A DNA stretch of 64,000 bases from Labedella endophytica (GCF_003990045.1 NZ_RZGZ01000003.1:372001-436000), one strand, 5' to 3'. Shown: positions 53,491 through 62,510, counted from the stretch's first letter. Made by a program: numbers and translations. The notes: generated by a model from the sequence alone, not told the origin.

Positions 53491-55578
53491 ATGGACTCTC
53501 CGTACACGTCGCTGACCGACTACATCGCCGTTCCCCGGGCGGAGGCGCTCACACTGTCTCCGGACGGCCGGAGCGCCGTCCTGACGGTCGCGACGCTCAC
53601 CGCGGACGGTACCGCGTTCGAACGCTCTCTCTGGCAGATCGCGGCCGACGGATCGGGATTCCCGCGTCGACTCACGCGATCGGTGAAGGGGGAGAGCGGG
53701 GCCGCATTCACGGCCTCCGGTGACATCGTCTTCGTCTCCTCCCGGATCGACCCGGCGGCGACGGACGCCCCGGAGGTCGCTCAGCTCTGGAGGCTGCCGG
53801 CCGGAGGAGGCGAGGCGCGACCCGTGACCCGTCTGGCGGGAGGCGTTTCCGGCATCGCGGCGACGGCGCTCGCGGCCGAGACGATCGTCGTCGCGGCCGA
53901 TCTGCTCCCGTCGTCCGCCACGCTCGAGGACGACGCGGCGTCGCGCCGGCTCCGCCGGGACAAGAAGGTGACCGCGGTCTTCCACGACAGCTATCCGGTG
54001 CGCTACTGGGATCACGACCTCGGGCCGGCGGAACCGCACCTGTTCGCTCTCGATATGGCGGCGGTTGCGGAGTCGGTCGCAGGATCCGCGCCGGATCGCG
54101 GCGACGTCGGCGGAGCCGACGGCACGGTCACTGATTCCTATCCGTCCGACCTCCCGCGTCCGACCGATCTCACGCCGCGACCCGGCCGATCGGCCGACAC
54201 CGCCGGACAGGCCCTCACGCCGGACGGGCGGACGCTCCTCGTCGCCCTGCGCGTCCCTGAGCGGCGATCCGGTCGATTCGTCCTCGTCTCCATCGATGTG
54301 GCCACGGGCGAGCGTACAACCCTGATGGACGAGGATCGCGTGCACATCGAGTCGCCCGTGATCAGCCGGGACGGGGCGACGATCGCGTTCCTCCGGGTGC
54401 CCTTCCACACGCAGACGGCATCGGCCGATCAGGAGATCTGGGTCGCGGACATCGACGGTATGAACGCTCGGCGGGTCGCCGCGACCTGGGACCGCTGGCC
54501 CACCTCGCTCCGGTTCGACGCGCGCGGCGAGTCGCTCATCGCGACCGCCGACGACGACGGCCGCGGGCCGGTCTACCGGATCCCGCTCGACGGATCGGAC
54601 CCCGTCCGGCTGACGAGCGACGACTTCTCCTACACGGACGTGTCCGTCGACCCGGCCACAGACGACCTCGTCGCCCTCCGGTCGTCGTGGACCGCACCGC
54701 CCCACCCCGTCCGTATCCATGCGGACGGATCGGTGACGCCGCTCGCCTCTCCCGCTCCGGTGCCCGAGCCGATCGGCACGATCACCGGGATCGAGACGAC
54801 GGCGACGGACGGCACACGCGTTCGCGGTTGGCTCCTCCTCCCGGAGGGGGCGGACGCGGCCGCACCGGCTCCGCTCCTGCTCTGGATCCACGGCGGTCCC
54901 CTCAACAGCTGGAACGCCTGGAGTTGGCGGTGGAACCCCCAGCTCGCCCTCGCGAAGGGCTACGCCGTTCTCCTCCCGGACCCGGCCCTCTCCACCGGGT
55001 ACGGGATCGACTTCATCGCACGCGGCTGGAACGCGTGGGGGGCTGCCCCCTATACCGACCTCCTCGCGATCACCGACGAGGCCGAACGTCGGGACGACAT
55101 CGACGAGTCCCGGACCGCGGCGATGGGCGGATCGTTCGGCGGCTACATGGCGAACTGGGTGGCGGGGCATACTGACCGCTTCCGGGCGATCGTGAGTCAC
55201 GCGAGTCTGTGGGCGCTCGACCAGTTCGCCGGCACCACCGACAACTCCGAGTTCTGGCAGACCGCGTTCACCCCCGAGGGGCTCGAGGCCAACTCCCCTC
55301 ACCACGCCGTCCGCGACATCGTGACCCCGATGCTCGTCGTGCACGGGGACCGGGACTACCGCGTGCCCGTCGGGGAGAGCCTGCGGCTGTGGTCCGAGCT
55401 CGCCGAGCATCACGCCGCCGCCGATGGGACGACGCCTCACCGCTTCCTGCTGTTCCCCGACGAGAACCACTGGGTGCTGAAGCCCCAGCATGCGGTGCTC
55501 TGGTACGAGACCGTGTTCGCGTTCCTCGACGAACACGTCCACGGCCGGGACTGGCGACGACCCGAGTCGCTCGGTTGA
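53491..55578 (+). CDS. S9 family peptidase (acylaminoacyl-peptidase-like)
   Basis: This 695-residue cytosolic serine peptidase of the prolyl oligopeptidase type has no signal peptide. An N-terminal beta-propeller (about 1-420) shows repeated LSPDGRS / ISRDGATIAF blade starts. The C-terminal alpha/beta-hydrolase domain carries the triad: Ser in MGGSFGGYMANW, Asp in HGDRDYRVP and His in DENHWVLKP. LLWIHGGPLNSW gives the oxyanion region. It would release acylated or short N-terminal residues from peptides. A SRPBCC gene follows after 19 bases. Confidence 0.92.
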   Translation: MDSPYTSLTDYIAVPRAEALTLSPDGRSAVLTVATLTADGTAFERSLWQIAADGSGFPRRLTRSVKGESGAAFTASGDIVFVSSRIDPAATDAPEVAQLWRLPAGGGEARPVTRLAGGVSGIAATALAAETIVVAADLLPSSATLEDDAASRRLRRDKKVTAVFHDSYPVRYWDHDLGPAEPHLFALDMAAVAESVAGSAPDRGDVGGADGTVTDSYPSDLPRPTDLTPRPGRSADTAGQALTPDGRTLLVALRVPERRSGRFVLVSIDVATGERTTLMDEDRVHIESPVISRDGATIAFLRVPFHTQTASADQEIWVADIDGMNARRVAATWDRWPTSLRFDARGESLIATADDDGRGPVYRIPLDGSDPVRLTSDDFSYTDVSVDPATDDLVALRSSWTAPPHPVRIHADGSVTPLASPAPVPEPIGTITGIETTATDGTRVRGWLLLPEGADAAAPAPLLLWIHGGPLNSWNAWSWRWNPQLALAKGYAVLLPDPALSTGYGIDFIARGWNAWGAAPYTDLLAITDEAERRDDIDESRTAAMGGSFGGYMANWVAGHTDRFRAIVSHASLWALDQFAGTTDNSEFWQTAFTPEGLEANSPHHAVRDIVTPMLVVHGDRDYRVPVGESLRLWSELAEHHAAADGTTPHRFLLFPDENHWVLKPQHAVLWYETVFAFLDEHVHGRDWRRPESLG

Positions 55579-55597
55579 GGCGCGGAGCCCCTCGGCC

Positions 55598-56086
55598 ATG
55601 ACCGTCCGTCTGCACCTCGAGACCGTCCTCCCTGTCCCGCCCGGCGTCGCGTTCGACCTGGCGCGAGACCTCGATGCCCATCTCGCCTCGATGCGCTCGT
55701 CGGGGGAGCGGATCGTCGCGGGCCGAACGGGCGGCCTCATCGGCGCCGGGGAGTTCGTCGCGTGGCGGGCCCGTCACCTCGGACTCCCGTTCACGCTGAT
55801 GTCGCGCATCACCGCCTTCGAGGAGGGCGAGATGTTCGTGGACGAGGAGATCGCCGGTCCGTTCCGGAGCCTGCGTCACGAGCACCGATTCAGTGGGCAC
55901 CCCGACGGGTGCCTCATGACGGACCACATCGTGTTCCAGGCGCCGTTCGGCCCGATGGGTCGTGTCGCCGAACGTTTCGTCCTCGAGCGCTATATGCGCG
56001 AACTCATCGAGGAGAGGAATCGTCATCTCGTCGGTGCCGCTCGCGAGTCCCGATCATTTCTCAGCGGGACGTCGGCTCAGCCCTGA
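55598..56086 (+). CDS. SRPBCC family protein
   Basis: This 162-residue protein has the START/Bet v 1-like helix-grip fold, judged from the opening VRLHLETVLPVPPGVAFDLARD and the closing amphipathic helix GRVAERFVLERYMRELIEERN. Between them, FTLMSRITAFEEGEMFVDEEIAGPFRSLRHEH is typical of the beta strands around the cavity. Such proteins bind hydrophobic ligands or act as cyclases; the ligand is unknown. It is 19 bases after the S9 peptidase gene and probably shares its transcript. Confidence 0.75.
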   Translation: MTVRLHLETVLPVPPGVAFDLARDLDAHLASMRSSGERIVAGRTGGLIGAGEFVAWRARHLGLPFTLMSRITAFEEGEMFVDEEIAGPFRSLRHEHRFSGHPDGCLMTDHIVFQAPFGPMGRVAERFVLERYMRELIEERNRHLVGAARESRSFLSGTSAQP

Positions 56087-56245
56087 ACGGGGAACGAGTC
56101 GAGGGCTGAGACCGGGGAGCTCTTCGACGTCGGCACACCCGCTCCGCGACGATCGTCAATGCCGCGCCGCCCGTCGTTCGTGGTGGACGTCATGCTTCCA
56201 CCATCGTGTCTCCGACGGAAGGACGTCGGCGGGGTCGGCGCGGTC

Positions 56246-57385
56246 TCAGGATCGGATGGATCGGACCGCCTCGACGGATCGGGATACGTCGTCGGCCACC
56301 GCGGCGAGATCACTGGTCGTCGTCCCGTGTCCCCACGTGAATCGGACCGCCGATCGGGCGATGTCCTCCGCGAACCCCATCGCGAGGAGAACGTGGGACG
56401 CTTCGGTGCGACCGGCGGCGCAGGCCGAGCCGCTCGAGGAGACGACGCCCCGGCGCTCGAGCTCGAGGAGGATCGCCTCGCCGCTGAGGCCCGGGAAGAC
56501 GAACGACGCGTTGCGCGGGAGTCGGAGCGACGAGTGCCCCGTGAGCCGACCATCCGGCGTCGTGGCGAGGACGGCGGCGACGAAGCCGTCGCGCGAGACG
56601 ACGTCCGAGCCGCCGCTCGCGCGTTCGTCCTCGGCCAGCTCCAGCGCCGTCGCGAGGGCGACGGCGCCCGCGACCGACTCGGTGCCGGAACGCCGCCCGC
56701 GCTCCTGACCGCCGCCGTGCACGAGCGGCTCGAGGTCGAGTCGACCGCGGAGGACGAGGGCGCCCGTTCCCTTCGGGGCACCGAGCTTGTGGCCGGAAAG
56801 CGTCAACGCGTCCACCCCGAGTTCACCGAGGCGCACGTCGAGCTGGCCAGTGGTCTGGACAGCGTCTGAATGCACGAGTGCGCCGACGGCGTGGGCGCGC
56901 TCGGCGATCTCCCGCACGGGTTGAACGGTTCCGACCTCGTTGTTCGCGTGCATCACGCTCACGAGGGTGGAGTCGGGGCGGAGGAGGGCGGAGATCTCCT
57001 CGGGGTCGACTCGCCCCGACGCGTCGACCGGAGCGACCGAGACCTGGAACCCGTGGAAGCGGACGAGGTACGCGGCGCTCTGGAGCACGGCCTCGTGCTC
57101 GATCGCCGAGACAATGATGTGACGACCGCGCGGGTTCGCGAGCGCGAGACCTTTGAGGGCGAGGTTGTCCGCCTCCGTCCCGCCGGCGGTGAAGACGACC
57201 CCGGTCGCGCGCACCTCGAGGGATCGTGCGATGCGCCGCCGCGCGTCCTCGAGGGCGACCGCCGCGGACTCGCCGACCGCGTGCACGCTCGACGGGTTGC
57301 CGAACTCCGTGGTGAGGTAGGGCCACATGGCCTCGATCACCTCCCGGCGCACCGGGGTCGTCGCGGCGGCATCGAGGTAGGTCAC
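56246..57385 (-). CDS. Cysteine desulfurase (NifS/IscS type)
   Basis: This 379-residue PLP enzyme takes sulfur from cysteine as a persulfide. TYLDAAATTPV opens the protein. FTAGGTEADNLAL and AIEHEAVL follow, LSGHKLGAPKGTG carries the PLP lysine, and SSGSACAAGRTE holds the sulfur-accepting cysteine. It is the last gene of the nrtR-nadA-nadB-nadC run, overlapping nadC by four bases. That context suggests it supplies sulfur for the NadA 4Fe-4S cluster, as proposed for other bacteria with nifS beside nad genes. General FeS or tRNA sulfur roles are also possible. Confidence 0.92.
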   Translation of the reverse strand: MTYLDAAATTPVRREVIEAMWPYLTTEFGNPSSVHAVGESAAVALEDARRRIARSLEVRATGVVFTAGGTEADNLALKGLALANPRGRHIIVSAIEHEAVLQSAAYLVRFHGFQVSVAPVDASGRVDPEEISALLRPDSTLVSVMHANNEVGTVQPVREIAERAHAVGALVHSDAVQTTGQLDVRLGELGVDALTLSGHKLGAPKGTGALVLRGRLDLEPLVHGGGQERGRRSGTESVAGAVALATALELAEDERASGGSDVVSRDGFVAAVLATTPDGRLTGHSSLRLPRNASFVFPGLSGEAILLELERRGVVSSSGSACAAGRTEASHVLLAMGFAEDIARSAVRFTWGHGTTTSDLAAVADDVSRSVEAVRSIRS

Positions 57386-58257
57386 GAGCGCTCCGGGCCG
57401 GACTGGTTGTGCACGCGGATGTCGAGGCCGAGGTCGAGAGCCCGAGCGCTGTGGGTCAGTGCACCCACGGAGATGACGTCGACTCCGGTCTCGGCGATCG
57501 CGCGCACCGTGTCGAGCGAGACGGTGCCGCTCGCCTCCACGACGGCCCGTCCGGCGATGAGGGCGACACCGCGTCGGAGGTCGTCGAGCGAGAAGTTGTC
57601 GAGCATCACGGTGTCGGCGCCGCCCGCGATCACGTCCTCGATCTGGTCGAGCCGATCCACCTCCACCTCGACGTGGCTCGTGTGTGGCAGGCGCGAGCGA
57701 AGCGCCCGTAACGCGTCGGGCACGGACACTCCGCCGTTCGCGACGACGGCGAGGTGATTGTCCTTCACCATCACGGCATCGGAGAGGGAGTAGCGGTGGT
57801 TGCGTCCGCCTCCGCTCACGACCGCATGCTTCTCGAACGCGCGGAGTCCGGGCGTCGTCTTCCGGGTGTCGACGATGCGGGCGCTCGTACCGGCGACAGC
57901 CTCGACGAACCGGAACGTCAGCGTGGCCGTGCCCGACATGCGCTGCACGAAGTTGAGGGCGACGCGCTCCGCCTGGAGCACCGCCGGCGCATCGCCGTCG
58001 ACGCGGGCCAGGACGTCGCCCGGGCCGAAGGCGGTGCCGTCGGGAACCACCTCGGTCACGGCGACGCGCGCGTCCACGAGCTCGAAGGCCGCCCGGAAGA
58101 CGTCGCCTCCGCTGTAGACGCCGGGCTCGCGAGCCACGAGGGCCGCCTCCGCCCGGACGGGTGTGACGAAGAGGGCGGACGAGGTGAGGTCGCCCCAGGG
58201 AGCGTCCTCCACGAGGGCCGCGCGCACGGCGGTCTCGATCTCGAAACGTGTCAGCAT
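57382..58257 (-). CDS. nadC: Nicotinate-nucleotide pyrophosphorylase (carboxylating)
   Basis: This 291-residue enzyme (quinolinate phosphoribosyltransferase) converts quinolinate and PRPP to nicotinate mononucleotide. The N-terminal LVEDAPWGDLTS is the usual start of the QPRTase fold. LNFVQRMSGTATLT, the substrate-binding IVDTRKTTPGLRAFEKHAV, GGGRNHRYSL and MVKDNH follow, ending in VDVISVGALTHSA. It overlaps nadB by seven bases and the desulfurase by four, so it lies within one operon. Confidence 0.95.
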   Translation of the reverse strand: MLTRFEIETAVRAALVEDAPWGDLTSSALFVTPVRAEAALVAREPGVYSGGDVFRAAFELVDARVAVTEVVPDGTAFGPGDVLARVDGDAPAVLQAERVALNFVQRMSGTATLTFRFVEAVAGTSARIVDTRKTTPGLRAFEKHAVVSGGGRNHRYSLSDAVMVKDNHLAVVANGGVSVPDALRALRSRLPHTSHVEVEVDRLDQIEDVIAGGADTVMLDNFSLDDLRRGVALIAGRAVVEASGTVSLDTVRAIAETGVDVISVGALTHSARALDLGLDIRVHNQSGPERS

Positions 58258-59996
58258 GCGATGGTCTCCCTGATCTCTCTCGTCTTCCCGGTCTCCCCGG
58301 TCTGCCTCGTTCGTCCGGTTCCCCTGGTTTCTCCGGTTTCCCTGGTTTCGCTCGTTTCTCCGGTCTCCCTGGTCTCGTGATGACGGGGATGCGCGGCGGT
58401 CTCGGATGACCCGCCGTTCGCGCCGTCGGCGGTCAGCGGAACCCGTGTCGATACGCACCGAGCGCGCAGGAACTGCGGGCTGGCCAGCGCCGGATCGGTG
58501 GCGGGGTGGTCCGATCGGGCGTGCGCCCCCCGAGACTCGCGCCGCAGGAGGGCGGCGTGGGCGACGAGGGTCGCGACGGTCAGGGCATCGCGCGCTGCTC
58601 CCGTCGACGCGAGCGCGGCGATGCCGTCGATCGCGCGAACGAGTCCCTCCTCGGATCGGACGAGCCCGACGTCGTCCCACAGCAGCGTGCCGAGCGTCTG
58701 CGAGGTGTCCGGTGCTCCCGGACGGTCGGACGCCGGGATCGGGACGCTCGGAGCGGTGCGGGGATCGACCGGGAGAGGCGGGTGCTCGGGCGACGACAGC
58801 GCGCGAGCGGCGCGTGCACCGAACACGGCGCCCTCCAGGAGGGAGTTCGAGGCGAGTCGGTTCGCCCCGTGCACGCCGGTCCGCGCCACCTCTCCGACGG
58901 CGAAGAGCCCCGGCACGCTCGTCCGTCCGTCGAGATCCGTCGCGACCCCTCCCATCGTGTAGTGGGCTGCGGGGGTGACGGGGATCGGGGACGCGGTCCA
59001 GTCGTACCCCGCTGCGCGGACACGTCGGGCGATGCTCGGGAACCGGGCGTCGAGCCGGGCGCCGATCGCCGTCGCGTCGAGCACGACGGGTCGCCCGTTC
59101 TGGAGCCGCATCTCGGCGGCCATCGCGCGGGCCACGACATCGCGGGGGGCGAGCTCCGCGTCAGGGTGTACGCGCGACATGAAGCGCTCGCCGCGTGCGT
59201 TCCGGAGCACGGCGCCCTCGCCGCGAACGGCCTCGGACACGAGGAAGGATCCGGGGGCGGCGAGCACGCTCGGGTGGAACTGGACGAACTCGAGGTCCGC
59301 GAGCAGGGCGCCGGCACGGGCGGCGATCGCGATGCCCGACCCCGTAGCGGACCGGGGATTCGACGTGCGTGCGAACAGCCCGGCGAAACCGCCCGTCGCG
59401 AGGACGACGGCGTCCGCATCGAGGACGCGGGGCCCGTCCGGCCCCTGCCTGTCTGGACCCTGCACCGACGCGCCGATGACGGCGCCGTCACGCAGTACGA
59501 GGTCGATGAGGCGGGTGTGCTCCAGCACGACGTCGACCCGGTCGCGAACCACCTCCACGAGGACACGTTCGATCGCCGCCCCCGTCGCGTCGCCGCCCGC
59601 ATGGAGCACGCGCGGTGCGGAGTGGGCCGCTTCGAGGGCTCGCGCGAGCCGTCCGCCCGAACGATCGAACGGCACCCCCAGGGCGATGAGCTCGCGCAGC
59701 CGTTCCGGCGCTTCGGTGCACAGCACCCGGACGGCGTCCTCGATGCCCATCCCGGCGCCCGCGCGCAGGGTGTCGGTGACATGGTTCTCGATGGAGTCGA
59801 TAGACGCGCCGGGGTCGTCGTTCTCCGCAGGGAGGACCCCGGTGATGCCGCCCTGGGCCCACGCGGTGTTGGCCTCGTCGAGGGCCCCTCCCGAGATCAG
59901 CACCACGTCGTGATCGACCGCTGCGTGGAGAGCGGTCGTGAGACCGGCGATGCCGGACCCGATCACGACGACGCGGCGCCGGGCGCGCGCGGCCAC
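58251..59996 (-). CDS. nadB: L-aspartate oxidase
   Basis: This 581-residue flavoprotein oxidises L-aspartate to iminoaspartate for quinolinate synthesis. VVVIGSGIAGLTTALHA binds FAD, NTAWAQGGITGV is the flavin/substrate loop, HSAPRVLHAGGDATG holds active-site residues, and TPAAHYTMGGVATD and GANRLASNSLLEG complete the core. The C-terminal 40 residues are a low-complexity ETRETGETSETRETG run encoded by degenerate 9-10 bp repeats, not present in ordinary NadB. The GTG start is one base after the nadA stop. Confidence 0.95.
   Translation of the reverse strand: MAARARRRVVVIGSGIAGLTTALHAAVDHDVVLISGGALDEANTAWAQGGITGVLPAENDDPGASIDSIENHVTDTLRAGAGMGIEDAVRVLCTEAPERLRELIALGVPFDRSGGRLARALEAAHSAPRVLHAGGDATGAAIERVLVEVVRDRVDVVLEHTRLIDLVLRDGAVIGASVQGPDRQGPDGPRVLDADAVVLATGGFAGLFARTSNPRSATGSGIAIAARAGALLADLEFVQFHPSVLAAPGSFLVSEAVRGEGAVLRNARGERFMSRVHPDAELAPRDVVARAMAAEMRLQNGRPVVLDATAIGARLDARFPSIARRVRAAGYDWTASPIPVTPAAHYTMGGVATDLDGRTSVPGLFAVGEVARTGVHGANRLASNSLLEGAVFGARAARALSSPEHPPLPVDPRTAPSVPIPASDRPGAPDTSQTLGTLLWDDVGLVRSEEGLVRAIDGIAALASTGAARDALTVATLVAHAALLRRESRGAHARSDHPATDPALASPQFLRARCVSTRVPLTADGANGGSSETAAHPRHHETRETGETSETRETGETRGTGRTRQTGETGKTREIRETIAC
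58258..58382 (-). repeat. Degenerate short repeats encoding the nadB tail
   Basis: A run of GTTTCTCCGG / GTTTCCCTGG-like units on the plus strand encodes ETGETR-type residues about 539-580 of NadB and touches the nadC start. Confidence 0.8.
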
Positions 59997-59997
59997 G

Positions 59998-61293
59998 TCA
60001 GGCGACCGACACGGGCGGGCGGGCCGCGAGCATACGTTCGAGGGCGACCCGCGAGGGCACGGCGACGTCGTCGCCCACCGTGATGCGGTTGACGACCCGC
60101 CCGGCGACGAGCTCGTCGAGAACCCACGCGAGGTAGCCCGGGTGGATGCGGTACATGGTCGAACACGGGCAGATCACGTCGTCGAGGCAGAAGATCGTGT
60201 GCTGCGGGTACTGGGCCGCGAGTCGTTGCACGAGGTTGATCTCGGTGCCGATCGCGAACGTACTGCCGTCGGGTGCCGCCGCGATCGCCTTGGTGATGTA
60301 GTCGGTGGAGCCGCTCTCGTCGGCCGCGTCGACGACGGGCATCGGGCACTCGGGGTGCACGATCACACGGACCCCGGGGTGCGCTGCCCGGGCGCGATCG
60401 ATCTGGTCGACGGTGAAACGCCGGTGCACCGAGCAGAACCCGTGCCAGAGGATCACACGGGCGTCCTCGATCGCGCGTTCGTCGTTGCCCCCGAGCGCGC
60501 GGTTGGGGTTCCAGAGCGGCATGGCCTCGACGGGCACGCCCATCGCCTTCGCGGTGTTCCGGCCGAGGTGCTGGTCGGGGAAGAAGAGCACCCGCTGGCC
60601 CCGTTCGAACGCCCACTCGAGGACCGTCTGTGCATTCGACGATGTGCACACGATGCCGCCGTTGCGCCCGCAGAACCCCTTGAGCGCCGCGGACGAGTTC
60701 ATGTAGGTCACGGGGATGACGGGCACGCGACCGTCCGCGTCGGGCTCGGAGCCGTAGAGGGCGGTGAGTTCCTCCCAGCACTCCTCGACCTGGTCGATGT
60801 CCGCCATGTCGGCCATCGAGCAACCGGCAGCGAGATTCGGGAGGATGACCGCCTGGTCGGGAGAAGAGAGCAGATCGGCCGTCTCCGCCATGAAGTGCAC
60901 GCCGCAGAACACGATCGCCTCGGCGTTCGTGCGCGCCTTCGCCGCGCCCGCGAGTTGGAAGGAGTCGCCGACATAGTCCGCGTACTGCACGACCTCGTCG
61001 CGCTGGTAGAAGTGGCCGAGGATGACGAGGCGCTCGCCGAGGAGGTCCTTCGCGGAGCGGATCCGGCGGTCGAGCTCCTCGGGAGGGGCGTCGCGGTAGA
61101 ACGCGGGCAGCTGGCCCTGGCGGGGGGAGCCGGTCGGGAGCACGTCGCCGAGCGATGCGCCGGGACCGTACCCGGGGGCCTGCAGGTCGAACGTCCACGG
61201 CGCCTGCGCGAGATCGGGGCTGCACGTGTCGCCGGTGGTCGCCCCCCGCGCGATGTCGCGGATGGTGAGGTCGACGGATGCGGTGGAGGTCAT
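59998..61293 (-). CDS. nadA: Quinolinate synthase A
   Basis: This 431-residue 4Fe-4S enzyme condenses iminoaspartate with DHAP to quinolinate. LGHFYQRDEVVQYADYVGDS is the substrate-binding start of the core. The cluster cysteines are C130 in AIVFCGVHFMAE, C216 in GGIVCTSSNA and one of C375/C377 in CPCSTMYRIHP. MADMADIDQVEECW and VHPECPMPVVDAADE also match. There is an N-terminal extension of about 80 residues compared with minimal NadA. Its start overlaps the regulator gene stop by ATGA. Confidence 0.95.
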   Translation of the reverse strand: MTSTASVDLTIRDIARGATTGDTCSPDLAQAPWTFDLQAPGYGPGASLGDVLPTGSPRQGQLPAFYRDAPPEELDRRIRSAKDLLGERLVILGHFYQRDEVVQYADYVGDSFQLAGAAKARTNAEAIVFCGVHFMAETADLLSSPDQAVILPNLAAGCSMADMADIDQVEECWEELTALYGSEPDADGRVPVIPVTYMNSSAALKGFCGRNGGIVCTSSNAQTVLEWAFERGQRVLFFPDQHLGRNTAKAMGVPVEAMPLWNPNRALGGNDERAIEDARVILWHGFCSVHRRFTVDQIDRARAAHPGVRVIVHPECPMPVVDAADESGSTDYITKAIAAAPDGSTFAIGTEINLVQRLAAQYPQHTIFCLDDVICPCSTMYRIHPGYLAWVLDELVAGRVVNRITVGDDVAVPSRVALERMLAARPPVSVA

Positions 61294-62150
61294 GACGGGT
61301 CCCCGTTCGTTGTGAGAGGTGTCGGGAGAGCAGGGGCCGAGTCCGGGTTGATCGTGTCCGAGGTGATCGAGTCCGAGGTGATCGAGTCCGGGGCGATCGA
61401 GTCCGGGTTGATCGAGTCCGGGTTGATCGAGTCCGGTGTGATCGCATAAGGGGAAGGCGGCCCCGTGGCGTCGTCTGCTGCGTAGCGGTACAGCCGGGCG
61501 GGACGGTGCGCCCCCGAGCGGCGCGATTCGCCCGTCGCCTCGATGCGGCCCTGGGCATCGATCTGTCGGCGGAAGTTCGCCGGGTCGAGGCGCCTCCGCA
61601 GGACGGCCTCGTGGACCGCGCGCAGCTCGGACAGGGTGAAGGTCTCTCCGAGGAGCGACCGGGCGATGTCGCTGTACTCCATCTTCGTCCGCAGGCGCCA
61701 GAGGGCGTAGTCGACGATCGTGTTGTGGTCGAAGGCGAGCCGGGGGAGTCGATCGGCCGGGAACCAGCGCACGTTCTGCCCGATCTGGGCGCGTCGGGCC
61801 TCCTCACCGTCCACGAGGGCCCAGTACACGATCGAGACGACGCGCTCGCCGGGGGAGCGGTCCACGTCGCCGAAGGCGTAGAGCTGCTCGAGGTAGCGCG
61901 AGGTGAGGCCCGTGGTCTCGGAGAGTGATCGGGCGGCAGCGTCCGCGAGGCCCTCCTCGTGGCCGAGTGGACCCCCCGGGAGCGCCCACCGGCCGTCGTA
62001 CGGGTCGCGGATGCGGCGGACGAGGGGCAGCCAGATGGTGGGCTCGTCGTTCTCCGCCGCGATCCCCTCGTCGCTGCGGAGCGCGAAGATGACCGTCGAG
62101 ACCGCGAGCGAGGCGGACCCGGGTCGGTCGTGCTCGCGCGTGGTCGTCAT
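61290..62150 (-). CDS. nrtR: NrtR-type Nudix-related transcriptional regulator of NAD synthesis
   Basis: This 286-residue protein fuses a Nudix domain to a winged helix. The Nudix box (residues 59-82, ALPGGPLGHEEGLADAAARS then LSETTGL) has lost residues of the REUxEE core, as in NrtR regulators that sense ADP-ribose-type ligands. The C-terminal DNA-binding part is YSDIARSLLGETFTLSELRAVHEAVL to HRPARLYRY. The family represses NAD biosynthesis operons; here it is the first gene of nadA-nadB-nadC-nifS. A palindrome lies 45 bases upstream. The C-terminus has an added SINPD/SITSD repeat tail (about 237-277). Confidence 0.9.
   Translation of the reverse strand: MTTTREHDRPGSASLAVSTVIFALRSDEGIAAENDEPTIWLPLVRRIRDPYDGRWALPGGPLGHEEGLADAAARSLSETTGLTSRYLEQLYAFGDVDRSPGERVVSIVYWALVDGEEARRAQIGQNVRWFPADRLPRLAFDHNTIVDYALWRLRTKMEYSDIARSLLGETFTLSELRAVHEAVLRRRLDPANFRRQIDAQGRIEATGESRRSGAHRPARLYRYAADDATGPPSPYAITPDSINPDSINPDSIAPDSITSDSITSDTINPDSAPALPTPLTTNGDPS
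61351..61450 (-). repeat. 15 bp coding repeats in the nrtR tail
   Basis: GATCGAGTCCGGGTT-type units, about seven in all, each encode a five-residue INPDS/ITSDS block. The period is a multiple of three. Confidence 0.9.
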
Positions 62151-62194
62151 GGCGTCTCCTTCGGGTTGCTTCGACTCTAACAGGCGACGACAAC

Positions 62195-62215
62195 ATAAAG
62201 TCGGAATGACTATAA
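62195..62215 (-). promoter_or_regulatory. Candidate NrtR operator/promoter of the nad operon
   Basis: ATAAAGTC-GGAAT-GACTATAA is an imperfect palindrome with AGTC/GACT arms, 45 bases before nrtR, in an AT-rich patch that stands out from the GC-rich surroundings. A TATGTT -10 candidate overlaps its promoter-proximal half on the minus strand, so binding would block initiation. Assignment to NrtR is inferred from context. Confidence 0.6.
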
Positions 62216-62257
62216 GAACGTCTCGTTTCGGATCCGGCCGGTTCGTGCCCCGGCCGC

Positions 62258-62263
62258 TAGGCT
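62258..62263 (+). promoter_or_regulatory. Candidate -10 box of the gcvT riboswitch transcript
   Basis: TAGGCT about 30 bases before the first glycine aptamer, divergent from the nad operon. Confidence 0.4.
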
Positions 62264-62294
62264 GGGACCACAATCGAACATCGGGCCGCGTACG

Positions 62295-62510
62295 CGATGC
62301 GGGAGAGCCGGGCTCGCCCGGCACCGAAGGAGCAAGCCTCCCCGCCAATCTCTCAGGTTCTGTACCGCATCGAACTGGCCACTCTGGAAAGTGGACGCTC
62401 ACTCGACCTCGTGTCGGGAGCGTCCCGCCGACGGTGAAAGTCCCGCACTGGTGTCCTCGACGACGGCACGGTGCGGAGCGAAACTCTCAGGCCCATGACA
62501 GAGGGGGAGT
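62295..62510 (+). ncRNA. Tandem glycine riboswitch
   Basis: Aptamer 1 (62295-62372) has a perfect P1, CGATGCGG with CCGCATCG, and enclosed conserved CACCGAAGGAGCAAGCC and AATCTCTCAGG segments. Aptamer 2 (about 62382-62503) is closed by CTCTG/CAGAG and has GACGGTGAAAGTCCC and AAACTCTCAGGCCCATGACA. The short AACTGG-type linker is normal for tandem glycine sensors. Location directly before gcvT indicates that glycine turns on its own cleavage system. Confidence 0.92.

Noticed and set aside
53280-53507. Small minus-strand protein reading NDQRPTTREQRP repeats
   Set aside because: It is the heptamer array read in frame, has no convincing ribosome site or homology, and overlaps the S9 peptidase promoter.
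53464-55740. 758-codon minus-strand open frame opposite the S9 peptidase
   Set aside because: Antisense shadow. The plus-strand frame has the full catalytic triad and propeller repeats.
59963-61807. 614-codon minus-strand frame overlapping nadA
   Set aside because: It is an out-of-frame shadow of nadA and nrtR on the same strand; the nadA frame has all cluster cysteines.
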